A DNA stretch of 64,000 bases. Origin: Sodalis ligni (GTDB lineage: Bacteria > Pseudomonadota > Gammaproteobacteria > Enterobacterales > Enterobacteriaceae). The notes beneath the pieces are model-generated. The model worked only from the letters and a program-made list of their open reading frames with translations, did no database searches and was not told the origin of the DNA. The position numbers and the translations under genes were made by a program. Shown in pieces: positions 26,463 through 37,100 of this stretch (position 1 is the stretch's first letter; every line of letters starts with the position of its first letter). The stretch is taken from the NCBI RefSeq assembly GCF_016865525.2, contig NZ_CP075169.1:2728337-2792336 (forward strand), in the 5' to 3' direction.

Positions 26463-27736
26463 TGAATACGTTCCATAGCAGTAGGTTTATCACTCTCCAT
26501 CACGATATTGCTCAGGTCGCGTCCGCGGGTTTCCGGCAGCAGCATGGCGGCGATCACGACAATCACATAAGATGCGCAGGCGCAGATACCCATGGCCGGC
26601 CCAAGATCCATCTTGATGCTCAGCAGCCCCACCAGGGTAGGCATGACCGCACCCAGCGCGCGGCCGGCGTTGCCGCATAAACCCTGGGCCGAACCGCGGA
26701 CGCGGGTGGGGAAAAGCTCGGCGATGAACGCGCCGGTGCCGGCCGCGGTACCCGATTGCAGGGTCCCCAGCACGAATCCCAGCAGCAGGGTGATGGTGAG
26801 ATTGATGGGCGCCATGGTATACACGCCCACCGCGATGGCCTGCAGACAGGCGATGATAATAAAGGTTTTGCGCCGCCCAAGGGCGTCGGCCATCCAGCCG
26901 TTCAGGAAGGCGCCGGCGAATGACCCGAGAATATTAATGGCCAGATAACCGCCGACGTTGTTGATGGACAGATGTAAAACCAGCTTCAAATAGGCCGGCA
27001 GCCAGGTGATCATGACGTAATTACCGCCATAGATCCCGAAGGTCAAGAGGATGGCTTTGAAGGTCGTTCCGCGGAAAGAGGGGGCGAATACCTCCCAGAT
27101 ATTTCGGGATTGGCCTTTTTCGGCGGCCTGCTCTTTTTTGTAAATCGGCGCTTCTTCGATATTGCGCCGAATCCACAGTACCAGCAGCGCGGGAAGAATG
27201 CCCAGAGCAAACAGGATGCGCCAAACGATAGCCGCGGGAAAGTAGTCAAACAGCAGCGTGGCGAGGATCACGGTGATACCGTAGCCGAGGGCCCATCCCG
27301 CCTGCAACGCCCCCACCACCCGGCCCCGTACCTGCGGGTTGATGGTTTCGCTTATCAACACCGCCCCCACCGCCCATTCGCCGCCGAACCCTAGTCCTTG
27401 CAGGCTGCGCGTCAGCAGCAACTGCCAGAACGAGTCGGTAAAGGCCGAAAGGAAGGTGAACAGTGAAAACCAGGCGATGGTTACCTGCAGTATTCTGACC
27501 CGGCCGTAGCGATCGGACAGAATGCCGGCAACCCACCCCCCCAGCGCCGCCATGATCAACACGGTGGTGCCCAGTATGCCGGCCTGGCCTTTGGTCATGC
27601 CCCATAAGGCAATGAGCGTCGGGATGGACAGGGCATACATCTGCGTGTCCATGGCATCAAGCCCCCAGCCGCTGAAGCAGGCCCAGAAGGTGCGTTTTTC
27701 CACTTTATTAAGGGATGTGAACCATTGAAACATCAT
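26459..27736 (-). CDS. Aromatic acid:H+ symporter (AAHS-type MFS)
   Basis: The 425-residue protein has 12 predicted membrane segments and the MFS loop motif GILSDRYGRVRIL. The second conserved stretch LLTRSLQGLGFGGEWAVGAVLISE is characteristic of the AAHS/PcaK-like and related sugar-porter-like organic-acid carriers. The AMDTQM segment in the first helix resembles the conserved D-x-x-D of aromatic acid permeases. Its overlap with ligJ suggests import of a protocatechuate- or gallate-type acid for the Lig enzymes. The exact substrate is inferred from context. Confidence 0.85.
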   Translation of the reverse strand: MMFQWFTSLNKVEKRTFWACFSGWGLDAMDTQMYALSIPTLIALWGMTKGQAGILGTTVLIMAALGGWVAGILSDRYGRVRILQVTIAWFSLFTFLSAFTDSFWQLLLTRSLQGLGFGGEWAVGAVLISETINPQVRGRVVGALQAGWALGYGITVILATLLFDYFPAAIVWRILFALGILPALLVLWIRRNIEEAPIYKKEQAAEKGQSRNIWEVFAPSFRGTTFKAILLTFGIYGGNYVMITWLPAYLKLVLHLSINNVGGYLAINILGSFAGAFLNGWMADALGRRKTFIIIACLQAIAVGVYTMAPINLTITLLLGFVLGTLQSGTAAGTGAFIAELFPTRVRGSAQGLCGNAGRALGAVMPTLVGLLSIKMDLGPAMGICACASYVIVVIAAMLLPETRGRDLSNIVMESDKPTAMERIQ

Positions 27737-27886
27737 TATTCCCGCCTTATTGCCTCAAGAGCCGTGCCAGAGTCAGGCATCGCTTCACCGCTATCGAGGG
27801 CAATTTTCCAAGGTTATGTCGTTTTACTTAACAACGGCGTGGATACCGCTTCGCTCTGTATCGAACTCCCACCGCCTAAGCACGTT

Positions 27887-28656
27887 TCAACAAGGGATAT
27901 TTATCGCGGCCAGCATGGGCGAGCCGTCGCCCCCTAGCCGTTCGGTGGCACGGGCCGCGATATCAAGCAGCGCCGGGCGATATTGCGTCATCAGCGCCAT
28001 ATCCAAACGGCTCACCGGCGCGACAATGCCTACCGCGCCGATGAGCTTTTGATCCGAACCGAACACCGGGGCCGATATGCCGGAGGTCTCTTCATCCCTT
28101 TCCCCCACCGAGGCGTAGGTATAAACGTTGCGAACACGGTCGTAGAGTTCGCCGGGTTCGCCGGAAAACGCCAGCAGCACGCGCCCGCCGGCCCCGCGAT
28201 CCAATGCCTGTATGTCGCCTTGCTGGACATTGACCCGCACGGAAAACTGAGAATTGATGCGGAACAGGCACAGGCGATGATCTCCTTCGCGGATGTGAAA
28301 AGAGACGGTTTCACCGAGCTGTTCATTTAATTCGCGCATCAGGGGCAGCAGGACATCGCTGAGATTGAGGTTGGCGAGGTAGTGGGTGCCCAGGGAGAAG
28401 GTGGCCGATCCCAGGCTGAAGCGGCCGTCTTCGAGGCGGATCATCAAGCGATGATGGCAGAGTGCGGCGGTGAGCCTGAGGACCGTACTTTTGTACAGGC
28501 CGGTGCGTTTGGAGAGTTCGGTGAGGGTTAACGAGCTGTCCTGCTTTTAAAGGCAAAAAGCAGCGCTACGGCCCGATCGATTACGTCTACGCCGCTGGGG
28601 TTACGCCTATGAGCTGCGGGGTATTTTCCGCTTTTTCGGCCATTGTGAGACTCCAT
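27887..28656 (-). pseudogene. IclR-family regulator with two likely frameshifts
   Basis: The effector domain is intact (LRELNEQLGETVSFHIREGDHRLCL, GRVLLAFSG, SGISAPVF, GAVGIVAPVSRL), but the helix-turn-helix lies in a different frame: SSLTLTELSKRTGLYKSTVLRL becomes readable only if one base is restored near 28538-28545. A second missing base in the G4 run at 28597-28600 would join an upstream MAEKAENTPQLIGV start to GVDVIDRAVALLFAF. IclR proteins commonly control aromatic catabolic operons, and this gene sits directly upstream of the transporter-ligJ-ligK operon on the same strand. Non-functional as written. Confidence 0.82.
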
Positions 28657-28658
28657 TT

Positions 28659-28675
28659 GTTCTGTCTGGTAGAAC
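28659..28675. promoter_or_regulatory. Inverted repeat GTTCT-N7-AGAAC, candidate IclR operator
   Basis: A 5-bp inverted repeat lies directly before the IclR start, and two related AGAAC / TTCTG motifs recur within the next 60 bp (28691-28696 and around 28718-28730). Clustered half-sites before an IclR gene fit autoregulation. Confidence 0.4.
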
Positions 28676-28813
28676 TCAATATCATCTGATAGAACAATTA
28701 TAGTGGAGCTCACGGAACATTCTGTGGTTCGCTTCACAAGAAGAGGTATTGGCACGGTCTCCCTTTAGCAGGTTCGTTGCACGATGGGAGATAGCGGGCC
28801 GGCCTGTCGAGGC

Positions 28814-29686
28814 TCAGCGCTGTAAGAAGATCTGCGGTCTTTGGTTTTCCTGATTGAGCTGTACGCTGACATCGGCTTGATACCAGCGGCGTAGCTGCGG
28901 TTCCGTCAACACGTCTTGGGGAGTGCCGGCGGCAACCAGGCGGCCTTCGTGCAGCAGCAGGATCCGGTCGGACCATAGCGAGGCCAGATTCAAGTCGTGC
29001 AGTACGCAGCACACCGCCAGCCTGCCGTCCTCGGTCAGACGTTTGAGCAAACGCAGTACATGCTGCTGGTGATAGAGATCCAGCGCGGAGGTGGGTTCAT
29101 CCAGAAACAGCCAGCCGCGCGGGCCGTCTTGTTGCCAAAGCTGCGCCAAAGCCCGCGCCAGCCGGACCCGTTGCTGCTCGCCGCCGGAGAGTTGGCGAAA
29201 TTCCCTTTGCGCCAGCGGCCGGCAGCCGGTGAGGGCCATTACGTCGTCAATAATATCGGCATCGGCGGCGGCGGACCAGGGCGCACGGCCCATGGACACC
29301 ACCTCGGCGACGGTGAAAGGAAATGTGAGGGCGCCTTGCTGGCGCATAACCGCCCGCCGGCGGGCCAGCTGCGCCGAAGGCCACTGGTGGAGCGGGGTGT
29401 TATTGAGCAGGCAGGTGCCTTCGCTGGGGGGAATATAACCGGTCAAGACCCGCAGCAGGGGGGATTTTCCCGCGCCGTTGGGGCCAATCAGCGCGACGAA
29501 TTCGCCGGGGGCCAGCGTCAGCGACACCTGGCTTAACAGCGTGCGCCGGGCGATATGATAGCCGACCCCCTCGGCCTTGAGCAGAGGACGGTCTGTGTCG
29601 CAACCGCCAGATATGTCAATGGCTGGGAGGCTATCGGCGCGGCCAAGGGCTGGCCTGTCCGTGGAAAGGGTCGGCGACTTAGGCAT
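28814..29686 (-). CDS. hmuV: Hemin ABC transporter ATPase HmuV, altered Walker A
   Basis: The 290-residue protein has all ABC motifs: Walker A GPNGAGKS, Q-loop MRQQGAL, signature QLSGGEQQRV, Walker B GWLFLDEPTSALD and switch histidine VLHDLN. It is the last gene of the hmuSTUV heme-import operon and powers HmuU. The residue after GKS in Walker A, nearly always threonine, is proline here. The lysine and serine are kept, but proline at the start of the P-loop helix could weaken ATP binding. The first 35 residues are longer and less conserved than in typical HmuV. The start overlaps the hmuU stop. Confidence 0.9.
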   Translation of the reverse strand: MPKSPTLSTDRPALGRADSLPAIDISGGCDTDRPLLKAEGVGYHIARRTLLSQVSLTLAPGEFVALIGPNGAGKSPLLRVLTGYIPPSEGTCLLNNTPLHQWPSAQLARRRAVMRQQGALTFPFTVAEVVSMGRAPWSAAADADIIDDVMALTGCRPLAQREFRQLSGGEQQRVRLARALAQLWQQDGPRGWLFLDEPTSALDLYHQQHVLRLLKRLTEDGRLAVCCVLHDLNLASLWSDRILLLHEGRLVAAGTPQDVLTEPQLRRWYQADVSVQLNQENQRPQIFLQR

Positions 29687-30666
29687 GGCGAAGGGGTTTT
29701 TCCTTGAGGATCAGCCAAAAAAACCAGGGGCTGCCGAGCAGGCTGGTGAGCAAACCCACCGGCATTTCCGCCGGCAGTACCAGCGTGCGCGCGGCGGTGT
29801 CCGCCGCCAGCAAGAGCAGGGCGCCGGCCAGAGCCGACCCCGGCAATAGCCAGCGATGATCGGCGCCAAGCCACATCCTGACGAGATGGGGAACCACCAG
29901 TCCGACAAAACCGATAATGCCGCTCACCGCCACGGCGGCGCCCACCAGCAGCGCGCTGGACAGCAGCAGCAGGCGCTGGGTGCGCCGCACGTCGACGCCG
30001 AGATAATGGGCTTCTTCTTCTCCCAGTTGCAAAAGATTCAGGCGGCGGGCCTGTTTTGGATAACCAGCATGGCGGGCGCCAGCAGCGTGGCCAGGACAGC
30101 CAGTGAGGTCCATTGTCCCTGGCCGAGGCTGCCCATGCCCCATAGGGATAACTGCCGCAGTTGCCGATCGCTGCTGAGCCAGGAGAGGACGCCGGTGGCC
30201 GAGCCGCACAGCGCATTGATGGCGATACCCGCCAGCAGGAAACGTGACAGCGGCGCGCCGCCGGCGCGGCTGAGGGAAAATATCACCAGCGTGACGAGCA
30301 GGCTGCCGCAGAAGGCGGCGGGGGTTGAAGAATACAAGGCCCCCAGCGGCGGCAGGGAGAGGGCAATACCACCGAGCAGGCCACCGCCAGCGCCGCGCCG
30401 CTGCTAATGCCCAATAAACCGGGATCCGCCAGGGGATTGCGGAACAATCCCTGCATCACGCCGCCGGCCATCGCCAGCGCCGCCCCGATCAGCACCGCCA
30501 GCAGTACGCGCGGTAAACGGATGTTCAGCCAGATGTGCCACGCGGCATCGTTAAACGAAGTGCGCCACAATAACGGCAGGGAGATGGGTACCGCCCCCAG
30601 ATTTGCCGCCGCCGCCATCAGCAAAATCAGCATAAACAGCAGCAGCAACAGACGGCGGAGCGTCAT
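29679..30666 (-). pseudogene. hmuU: Hemin ABC permease HmuU, two frameshifts
   Basis: Three frames in order spell one FecCD-type permease of about 329 residues. The first has MAGGVMQGLFRNPLADPGLLGISSGAALAV; the second LGALYSSTPAAFCGSLL through SLWGMGSLGQGQW; the third RRLNLLQLGEEEAHYLGV through SGIIGFVGLVVPHLVRM. The breaks are near 30379-30385 and at the G3 run 30047-30052, each repaired by one base. HmuU moves heme across the inner membrane. With the gene split, the operon cannot import heme unless the indels are sequencing errors. It overlaps hmuT by four bases. Confidence 0.88.
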
Positions 30667-31478
30667 CGTATGGCTTCCGCGCTGCGGCGAAGCCGGGCGA
30701 TGGCGGCCGGCGTTGACGGGCCGAAGCCCAGCAGCGCCATGTCATCCACCGCCAGCAGCCGATGCTGTTTACCGGCGGGGGTCATCGCCAGTCCGGGCAA
30801 TTGCCAGAGCTGCGCCTCGCCGCCGAGGGCGTCGATGCCGTCGCGGCTTATGACCACCAGATCCGGCGCGCTGGCGATAACCCCTTCCTGGGACAGGGTT
30901 TGATAATGAACAAATCCCTGCATGGCGTTTTGCAGACCGGCGGCGTGAATGGCCGCATCGGCCGCGGTCTGTTGGCCGGCCGCCATGGCCGTCATCCCGC
31001 TGTGGCTGAGAATAAACAGCACTTTCACCGGCAGCGGCGACGCAGGAATGGCGGCCAGTTGCCCCTGCACCTGTTGTTGCAGCGCCTTGCCCTGCTCAGG
31101 ACGGTTCAACGCATCGGCCACCACCGCAATCTTGTGGGCAATGGCCGAGGCAAAAGCGTCTCCCGGCACTGTGACCACTTTCACGCCGTTGTCCGCCAAT
31201 TGTTCCAGCACCAGGGAGGGCTTGGCCTGCTCGCTCACCAGCACCAGCGTCGGCCGCATGGCCAGGATCCCTTCGGCGTTCAGCTGCCGCAAATAGCCGA
31301 TATCGGGTAAAGTCTTCACCTTTTCCGGCTGCAGGCTGGTGCTGTCCCGCGCCACGACTTCGTCGCCGGCGCCGAGATCAAACACGATTTCGGTGACATC
31401 GCCGCCGATGGTGACGATACGCGGCGCCGCCAGCAGGGAGCAGGGCAACGCCAGTAGGACCAGCAGCCAGCCTTTCAT
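30663..31478 (-). CDS. hmuT: Periplasmic hemin-binding protein HmuT
   Basis: From the ATG at 31478 the 271-residue protein starts with a signal peptide ([19 protein letters not shown]) and continues as a cluster-B binding protein: [33 protein letters not shown], and the conserved tyrosine used by HmuT/ShuT/PhuT for heme. A 15-codon upstream in-frame extension was rejected because it precedes the signal peptide. The start overlaps the hmuS stop by four bases. It carries heme from the outer-membrane receptor to HmuUV. Confidence 0.93.
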   Translation of the reverse strand: MKGWLLVLLALPCSLLAAPRIVTIGGDVTEIVFDLGAGDEVVARDSTSLQPEKVKTLPDIGYLRQLNAEGILAMRPTLVLVSEQAKPSLVLEQLADNGVKVVTVPGDAFASAIAHKIAVVADALNRPEQGKALQQQVQGQLAAIPASPLPVKVLFILSHSGMTAMAAGQQTAADAAIHAAGLQNAMQGFVHYQTLSQEGVIASAPDLVVISRDGIDALGGEAQLWQLPGLAMTPAGKQHRLLAVDDMALLGFGPSTPAAIARLRRSAEAIR

Positions 31479-32503
31479 GCCGCCGCTCCCCGGGCGGTCA
31501 ATAACCCGATTTGCGACCGCCACCGCGTTTGCTCCGGCTGTCCTTCGCTGCGCTGGCCGAAAAGCTGTGCTATCTGCGTGCCGTCGGCGGCAAACAGTTC
31601 CCGGCTGGGGACCACGCCGCCGCCGGGGGGGTTGCGGGGGACCCAGCTTTCCGCGATCCGGTCTTCCATCAGGGGCAGGGGAAACTCGGTGTTAAAGACG
31701 TTGATCCAGTTCTGCCAGGGGGTCACTTTCTCTATCACGCCGGTAAAGATCTGCACGCAGCCCCGGTTGCCGACAAAAATCATGATTTCGTTGCCGTCCT
31801 GCCGCGCCGCCTCAAGAATTTCCCTCAGCGCCTGGTTGTCCACCCGGCAGGCCAGATCTTCGGATACGGCGCGGAACGCCTGCTGGCGCGTCAGGTTATG
31901 CCGCTTGAGCAGGTTGAAAAACTGATGGACGTCGGTCATCTCCCGCCACTCCCGCTCCAGCTGCGGCGGGGCCTCGGCCTGTTCATTGGCGGCGGCCGGG
32001 GGAGCGAGGACCAGCGGCGGGTTGTCCGCCGAGGAGAACCGGCCGATGCATCGATCCCAGTCCGCCATCCGGGGCTGCGCGGTGGCATAGACTTTCAGCA
32101 CCGCGTCGCCGTGACCATCGTAAAACTGAATGCTTTGACGCTCACCCCGCGCCGTTTGCTCGTTGACAAAAAATGCGCTGGCCCACTGCGCGGGAAACAG
32201 TCGCAGATCCAACCCCCGCGGATTGAGCACCAGCCCGCCGTGCTCACCTATCCGCCAGTGCTGATAACGGCCAATCTGTTCATGTACCGCGTACTCATTG
32301 CGGGTAATGGACTTGGTCTCATCCACGGCCTCCAGGGCCGCCAGCATCGCGGGCACATCAAGGCGAAGCCGTCTGGCTTCGGCGCCGACGCGGGCATGGG
32401 TCAGCTCGGCCTCGCTGATATTCATCAACCGCGCCACATCGCGGGCGTATTTATGCGGATGCAGCGCTTTGAGTTGCAGATAGGTCTGATAGCGATGGTT
32501 CAT
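31475..32503 (-). CDS. hmuS: Hemin-degrading/transport factor HmuS
   Basis: The 342-residue protein shows the internal duplication of HemS/ChuS proteins: the N-terminal half ([37 protein letters not shown]) and the C-terminal half ([43 protein letters not shown]). Members bind cytoplasmic heme and some cleave it to release iron. First gene of the hmuSTUV operon, preceded by a strong Fur box at 32643-32661 and divergent from the hutW gene. Confidence 0.94.
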   Translation of the reverse strand: MNHRYQTYLQLKALHPHKYARDVARLMNISEAELTHARVGAEARRLRLDVPAMLAALEAVDETKSITRNEYAVHEQIGRYQHWRIGEHGGLVLNPRGLDLRLFPAQWASAFFVNEQTARGERQSIQFYDGHGDAVLKVYATAQPRMADWDRCIGRFSSADNPPLVLAPPAAANEQAEAPPQLEREWREMTDVHQFFNLLKRHNLTRQQAFRAVSEDLACRVDNQALREILEAARQDGNEIMIFVGNRGCVQIFTGVIEKVTPWQNWINVFNTEFPLPLMEDRIAESWVPRNPPGGGVVPSRELFAADGTQIAQLFGQRSEGQPEQTRWRSQIGLLTARGAAA

Positions 32504-32642
32504 GACAACGTCCTTTATTCATAGGGACCGTCGCAACGGACGGTAAATGGCTCAATGAATATCATTAACCGGCAGCCTCTGAGGGCAACCCGGCAGTAAA
32601 AAGGCAAATGTTATGGGAATGTTTCAAGATAATAATTTTAAT

Positions 32643-32661
32643 GATAATGATTACAATTATC
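32643..32661. promoter_or_regulatory. Strong Fur box before hmuS
   Basis: GATAATGATTACAATTATC matches the 19-bp Fur consensus at about 16 positions and is nearly palindromic. It lies 140 bp before hmuS and 270 bp before hutW, so it probably governs hmuSTUV. Confidence 0.85.
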
Positions 32662-32887
32662 ATTGTCAATCTCGGCCATCGTAAGAAATCAGTGGGGATA
32701 TCGACAGGAGAGTGTAGTGATAACGCTAAAAACCGTAACATGCGCTTTAGCTAAGCTCTTAGATTATCAGTCTATTCTTGTCATGGAGCGCGCAAGGCTC
32801 CGTCGCGGCGTGAAAAGTATCTCAGATCAATAAAGGGCTTTTAGCGCCCGGTTAAAGGAGAATCCTCTTGCAATCAGAGACATTAAT

Positions 32888-32906
32888 AATAATGATTATC
32901 ATTCAA
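32888..32906. promoter_or_regulatory. Fur box before hutW
   Basis: AATAATGATTATCATTCAA, 14 or so matches to the Fur consensus, 28 bp before the hutW ATG. It fits iron repression of the heme-degrading enzyme separately from hmuS. Confidence 0.75.
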
Positions 32907-32934
32907 TTTTCATAAAATATGATCGGATAACAAG

Positions 32935-34245
32935 ATGTCGATGGATTTAACCCCTTTCTTTGCCCGAGAAGGCCAACAGCCGTTCGATAACCGGGTGATG
33001 GCGATGCCCTGGCGCAATCAACGCCCTCTGGACGGCGACAGTATCAGCCAGGGATGGCGGCAATTACAGCAACGCACGCTGCCGGCGCGTAAGCGTCTGC
33101 TTTATATCCATATTCCGTTCTGTGCCACCCATTGCTCGTTTTGCGGGTTTTATCAAAACCCGTTGAAATCGGACAGTACCGCCGTCTATACCGAGTGTTT
33201 ACTGAGTGAACTGCAGCTGGAAGCGGACAGCCCGTTGCACCAATCCGCACCCATCCACGGGGTCTATCTGGGGGGCGGTACGCCCACCGCGCTCACCGCC
33301 GCCGAGTTGAACAGGGTGATTCGCCGCATTCGCCACAGTCTGCCCCTGGCGCCGGATTGCGAAATTACCGTCGAAGGCCGTGTCCTCAATGTTGATGATG
33401 AACGCCTGGATGCCTGTCTGGATGCGGGCGTCAACCGATTCTCCATCGGCATCCAGACATTCGACACCCGCATCCGCCGCCGGATGGGGCGCATCTCCGA
33501 TGGCGAGACGGCCATCGCGTTCCTTGAACGGCTGTGCCGGCGCGATCGGGCGGCGGTGGTGTGCGATCTTCTGTTCGGGCTGCCGGGGCAAACATTGTCG
33601 GGCTGGCGGGATGACCTGAAGATTATCAGTGAATTACCCTTGGATGGCGTGGATTTGTATGCCCTAAATGTACTGGCCGGCACGCCGCTGTATAAAGCGG
33701 TGGAAAATGGACGGACCACCCTGCCGGATGTGACGGAGCGATTGGCCTTTTACCGTGCCGGCGCCGATGTGCTGGCCGGGCAGGCGTGGCATCAGCTAAG
33801 CAACAGCCACTGGGCGAAGACCAGTCGTGAACGTAATTTGTACAACCTGCTGATCAAGCAGGGCGCGGATTATCTGGCGTTGGGCAGCGGCGCCGGCGGC
33901 AGCCTGGACGGACAGGCCTATATGCTGGAACGTAATCTGGAACGCTACTATCAGCGGGTCCGGCTAGGAGAAAAACCCATCGCCATGATGACGGCTCCCC
34001 ATGCGCCTGAACCCTGGCAGCACCAGCTTCAGGGCGGCATCGAAACCGGCCGGGTGGCGCTATCCGCTTTGACCGACCACAGCGATGCCTTGCGCCCGCT
34101 GCTGAGCCAGTGGCAGCGGGCGGGGCTTATCGTGGACGACTCTTCCTGTATGCGCCTGACGGTGGACGGCCGTTTTTGGGCCAATAATCTATTACAGGCA
34201 TTGCGGCTGCTGATACCGCGGCTGGCAGCCGAAGCGGATAGGTAG
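32935..34245 (+). CDS. hutW: Anaerobic heme-degrading radical SAM enzyme (HutW/ChuW)
   Basis: The 436-residue protein is a HemN-like radical SAM enzyme with the 4Fe-4S cluster motif CATHCSFC (C63, C67, C70), the SAM-binding GGGTPTALTA stretch, and VCDLLFGLPGQT. The HutW/ChuW branch opens heme without oxygen by a SAM-dependent methyl transfer. This identity is favoured over coproporphyrinogen oxidase HemN because of the heme-uptake neighbours, the Fur boxes and the HutW-like C-terminus. No chuX/chuY homologue follows. An in-frame ATG six bases downstream is an equally possible start. Confidence 0.9.
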   Translation: MSMDLTPFFAREGQQPFDNRVMAMPWRNQRPLDGDSISQGWRQLQQRTLPARKRLLYIHIPFCATHCSFCGFYQNPLKSDSTAVYTECLLSELQLEADSPLHQSAPIHGVYLGGGTPTALTAAELNRVIRRIRHSLPLAPDCEITVEGRVLNVDDERLDACLDAGVNRFSIGIQTFDTRIRRRMGRISDGETAIAFLERLCRRDRAAVVCDLLFGLPGQTLSGWRDDLKIISELPLDGVDLYALNVLAGTPLYKAVENGRTTLPDVTERLAFYRAGADVLAGQAWHQLSNSHWAKTSRERNLYNLLIKQGADYLALGSGAGGSLDGQAYMLERNLERYYQRVRLGEKPIAMMTAPHAPEPWQHQLQGGIETGRVALSALTDHSDALRPLLSQWQRAGLIVDDSSCMRLTVDGRFWANNLLQALRLLIPRLAAEADR

Positions 34246-34377
34246 GCCTCTGCCAGCGATAGGGCACCAGCGCCAGATACATCACAAATGATGTCTGAAT
34301 GTAACCATTGTTGCTTTATCGATAAGTAACGGCAAGAGAACGGTAAGCGTAAAAAAATCGTCTTTGAGATTGATATT

Positions 34378-34395
34378 GAAAATCATTATCATTAC
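34378..34395. promoter_or_regulatory. Fur box before the heme-type receptor
   Basis: GAAAATCATTATCATTAC carries the same ATCATTATCATT core as the other boxes and lies about 235 bp before the receptor start in a 380-bp intergenic region (34246-34629) that is otherwise AT-rich with no recognised gene. Confidence 0.7.
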
Positions 34396-34629
34396 TATCT
34401 TTCATCTCAGACACGTCATTTATAAAATAGATCTTGCCGGCCATCACCGGACGTAGAGAAATATTGCCATTATCCTTTTAATAATTGTGGCAATAACAAA
34501 ATAACCTTTATCTTGATAAGAGATTTTAATTTTTTGGGAATGGTAATTTTAATACTGATAGCAATGGCTGAGCACCCTATAATCACTATAGATTGTGAGA
34601 GAATTATATGCTTCCGCCAAGTAAAAAGG

Positions 34630-37039
34630 ATGCGCGTCAATTTCAATAAATTCTTTCTGACGAGCGTATTAACCGGTGCCATTGTAAGTGTATTATCAAC
34701 GGAAAGTTATGCCGACAATAATGACGCCCTTATTCTTAATACACAGGACGCTACGGCCAAAGAGAACAATAAACCGGCCGCGCCGGAACAATCGGCTATT
34801 AAACAGCAAAATCATGAAACGCTTACCGTCACCGCGCCGCGTATCAAAAATAAGGCCGGGTCCCAGACAACCCTGAGCGCCGCCGAGCTGCAAAAAAACG
34901 GCGGTACTGATTTCGGCACTATCATGCGCTATCAGCCGCTTATCAGCGCCACGGGGGCGAGCGGCGGATCCGGCGCCGGAAAAAGCGGCTTCGATCGCGG
35001 CGGTTACACCGGCTATAATATCCGCGGGCTTGAGAGCAACCGTGTCGGCATCGATGTGGACGGTATTCCGCAGCCGGATGCAACCAGTCGCGGTTACGTC
35101 GGCCGCGCAGGATTAAATACGTTCGGTATCGGCCGCGATTATATCGACCCCTATATGTATGGCAATGTGGATATTCAGTCCGGCGCGACCTCCATTGATA
35201 ACCCCAATATTTATATTGGCGGGGCCGTCTCTTTTAACCCAAAGTCTGCTGATTATTATCTTTCCCCCACCAGGCAAACCTATTTTGGCTACCAGAGCGA
35301 TTATGATTCTTCCAATCGCAGCTGGCATAACGGCATTACCGCCGCCGGCGGCGACGAAACGTTACGCGGGATCTTTGTTTACAGCCGCCGGGATGGTCAG
35401 CAGACCCGCAATAACAGCGGTACCGTGGATGCCTATCCGGCCAACTGGCATTCCGATGCCTTTATGACGTCCGGTATCTGGCAGCCCAACGATCAGCATA
35501 AACTGACCGGGACTTTCGATTATTATAATAAGACCAACCACACCCATTATGATGGCTGGAATTCAGCGGGAAGCGCCATTATCGGCACCACGGATCAGAC
35601 CAGCCAGACCCGCCGCTACGGCGTCAGCCTGAAAGACGACTGGACGCCGTTTAACGACATTATCGACAGCATGTCTTCGAAGCTCTATTACCAGCATACT
35701 GAGGCCCATGACTGGACTTATATGCCTGAAAGCACCACCAGCATGGAAACGGTCTTATCCAATTACGATACGGATACCGTAGGTTTTAATAATGCGCTGG
35801 CCAAAACCCTGGGGCGTCATGACCTGAGCGCCGGGGTGAACGCCAGCCTGACAACCACGAAACGGCCCTTCACCCAGGTGCCCGCCCAGAGTGTTTATAA
35901 CATCATTATGCAACCCCAGGCGGACAGCAAAACCACTGCGCTGGGGGCCTTTGCCCAAGATCAAATCAACTTTGATCTTGGCGGTAAGCATTTTGCCATT
36001 ATTCCCGGCGTACGGGTGGCTCATCAGTCCACCAAACCGCAGAATCTTTCCAGCCTGGCCAGCGGCAGCACGGCCTTGGACGAGTCTGAACTGGCGTCGC
36101 TGTATGGCAAGAGTAATTCTGACACTCAGGTATTGCCGTCACTGGTTTTTCAATATGATCTTACGCCGCGCCTGATGACCTATTTGCAGTATAAACGAGG
36201 CGCACAGTTCCCGAATCCCAGCCAGCTGTACAGTTCCTGGAATCTGGGGTCGAGTTATGCCGGCACGTCACAATATGCCCTGATCGGGAATCCCGACCTG
36301 AAAACCGAAACCAGCAACAACCTGGAGTGGGGAGTAAAGGAGAGGTGGCTGACGGGGTGACGATGCATACCTCCGTTTTCTACAATACCTATAAAATTTC
36401 ATCGCCTATAACCGCTACACCCGTTCCGGCAATCCGGAAGCCTTTACCAACGTTCCGTCGAATATCTACATCACCTATGAGGCTGAAAACCGTGATAAGG
36501 CATACATCTACGGTGGGGAAACCAGCGTCAAGGTCAATTTCGGCACCTGGTTCGAAGAGGTTAATGGTTTGAGCGCAACCCTAGCCTTTGGCTATAACGA
36601 AGGTAAATCCAAATCCAGCTATCTCGGCGATAAATATGTGGATATCGACAGCGTAGCGCCGATGAAGGCTATCGTCGGGGTAGCCTGGGATGATCCGGCG
36701 AAACGCTACGGTACCGCGCTGACCGCTACCTTTGTGCACGGTAAACGCGCTACCGATACCAACCGGGAAACCTACAGCAACAGCGGTACGGCCATCACCG
36801 ATGCCACCACTGAATATATGAACGTGCCGGGCTATGGCCTGCTGGACTGGACCGGGTATTGGCAAGTGGCGAAGAACGTGAAGCTGAGCGGCGGCGTATA
36901 CAATATTACCGACCGCAAATACTGGGATTACCTCAGCAGCAGGGATCTTACCGAAAGCAGCAATCAGGATGCCTATGATAAAGCGCTTGCGGTGATGCCG
37001 GGCCGGAGTTTCCAGGTGGGGATGAATATCGATTTCTGA
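34630..37039 (+). pseudogene. TonB-dependent heme/hemoprotein receptor, two frameshifts
   Basis: About 800 codons in three frames encode one outer-membrane receptor. It has a signal peptide (SVLTGAIVSVLSTESYA), a TonB-box-like HETLTVTAPR, a plug with YNIRGLESNRVGIDVDGIPQPD, and a long barrel ending in SFQVGMNIDF with a terminal phenylalanine. The receptor class is the hemoglobin/heme/lactoferrin type, which fits the adjacent heme genes. Single missing bases near 36336-36340 (after WGVK) and in the A4T3 run 36393-36399 (before NFIAYNRY) break it. The last 200 or so residues are cut off. The frame is open upstream to 34513; ATG 34630 is favoured because it begins the signal peptide, although its ribosome site is too close. 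Confidence 0.87.
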
Positions 37040-37100
37040 TTTGCCCCGGTCTCCCATTGACAGGCCCGCTGTACGTCGGAGGTAGCGGGCCTACCGTGGC

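Larger units (their letters stand above)
32504..32934. other. Divergent iron-regulated intergenic region
   Basis: About 430 bp between hmuS and hutW. It holds a strong Fur box nearer hmuS and a second nearer hutW, listed separately. No HemP-like small gene or RNA gene was recognised in between. Confidence 0.7.
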
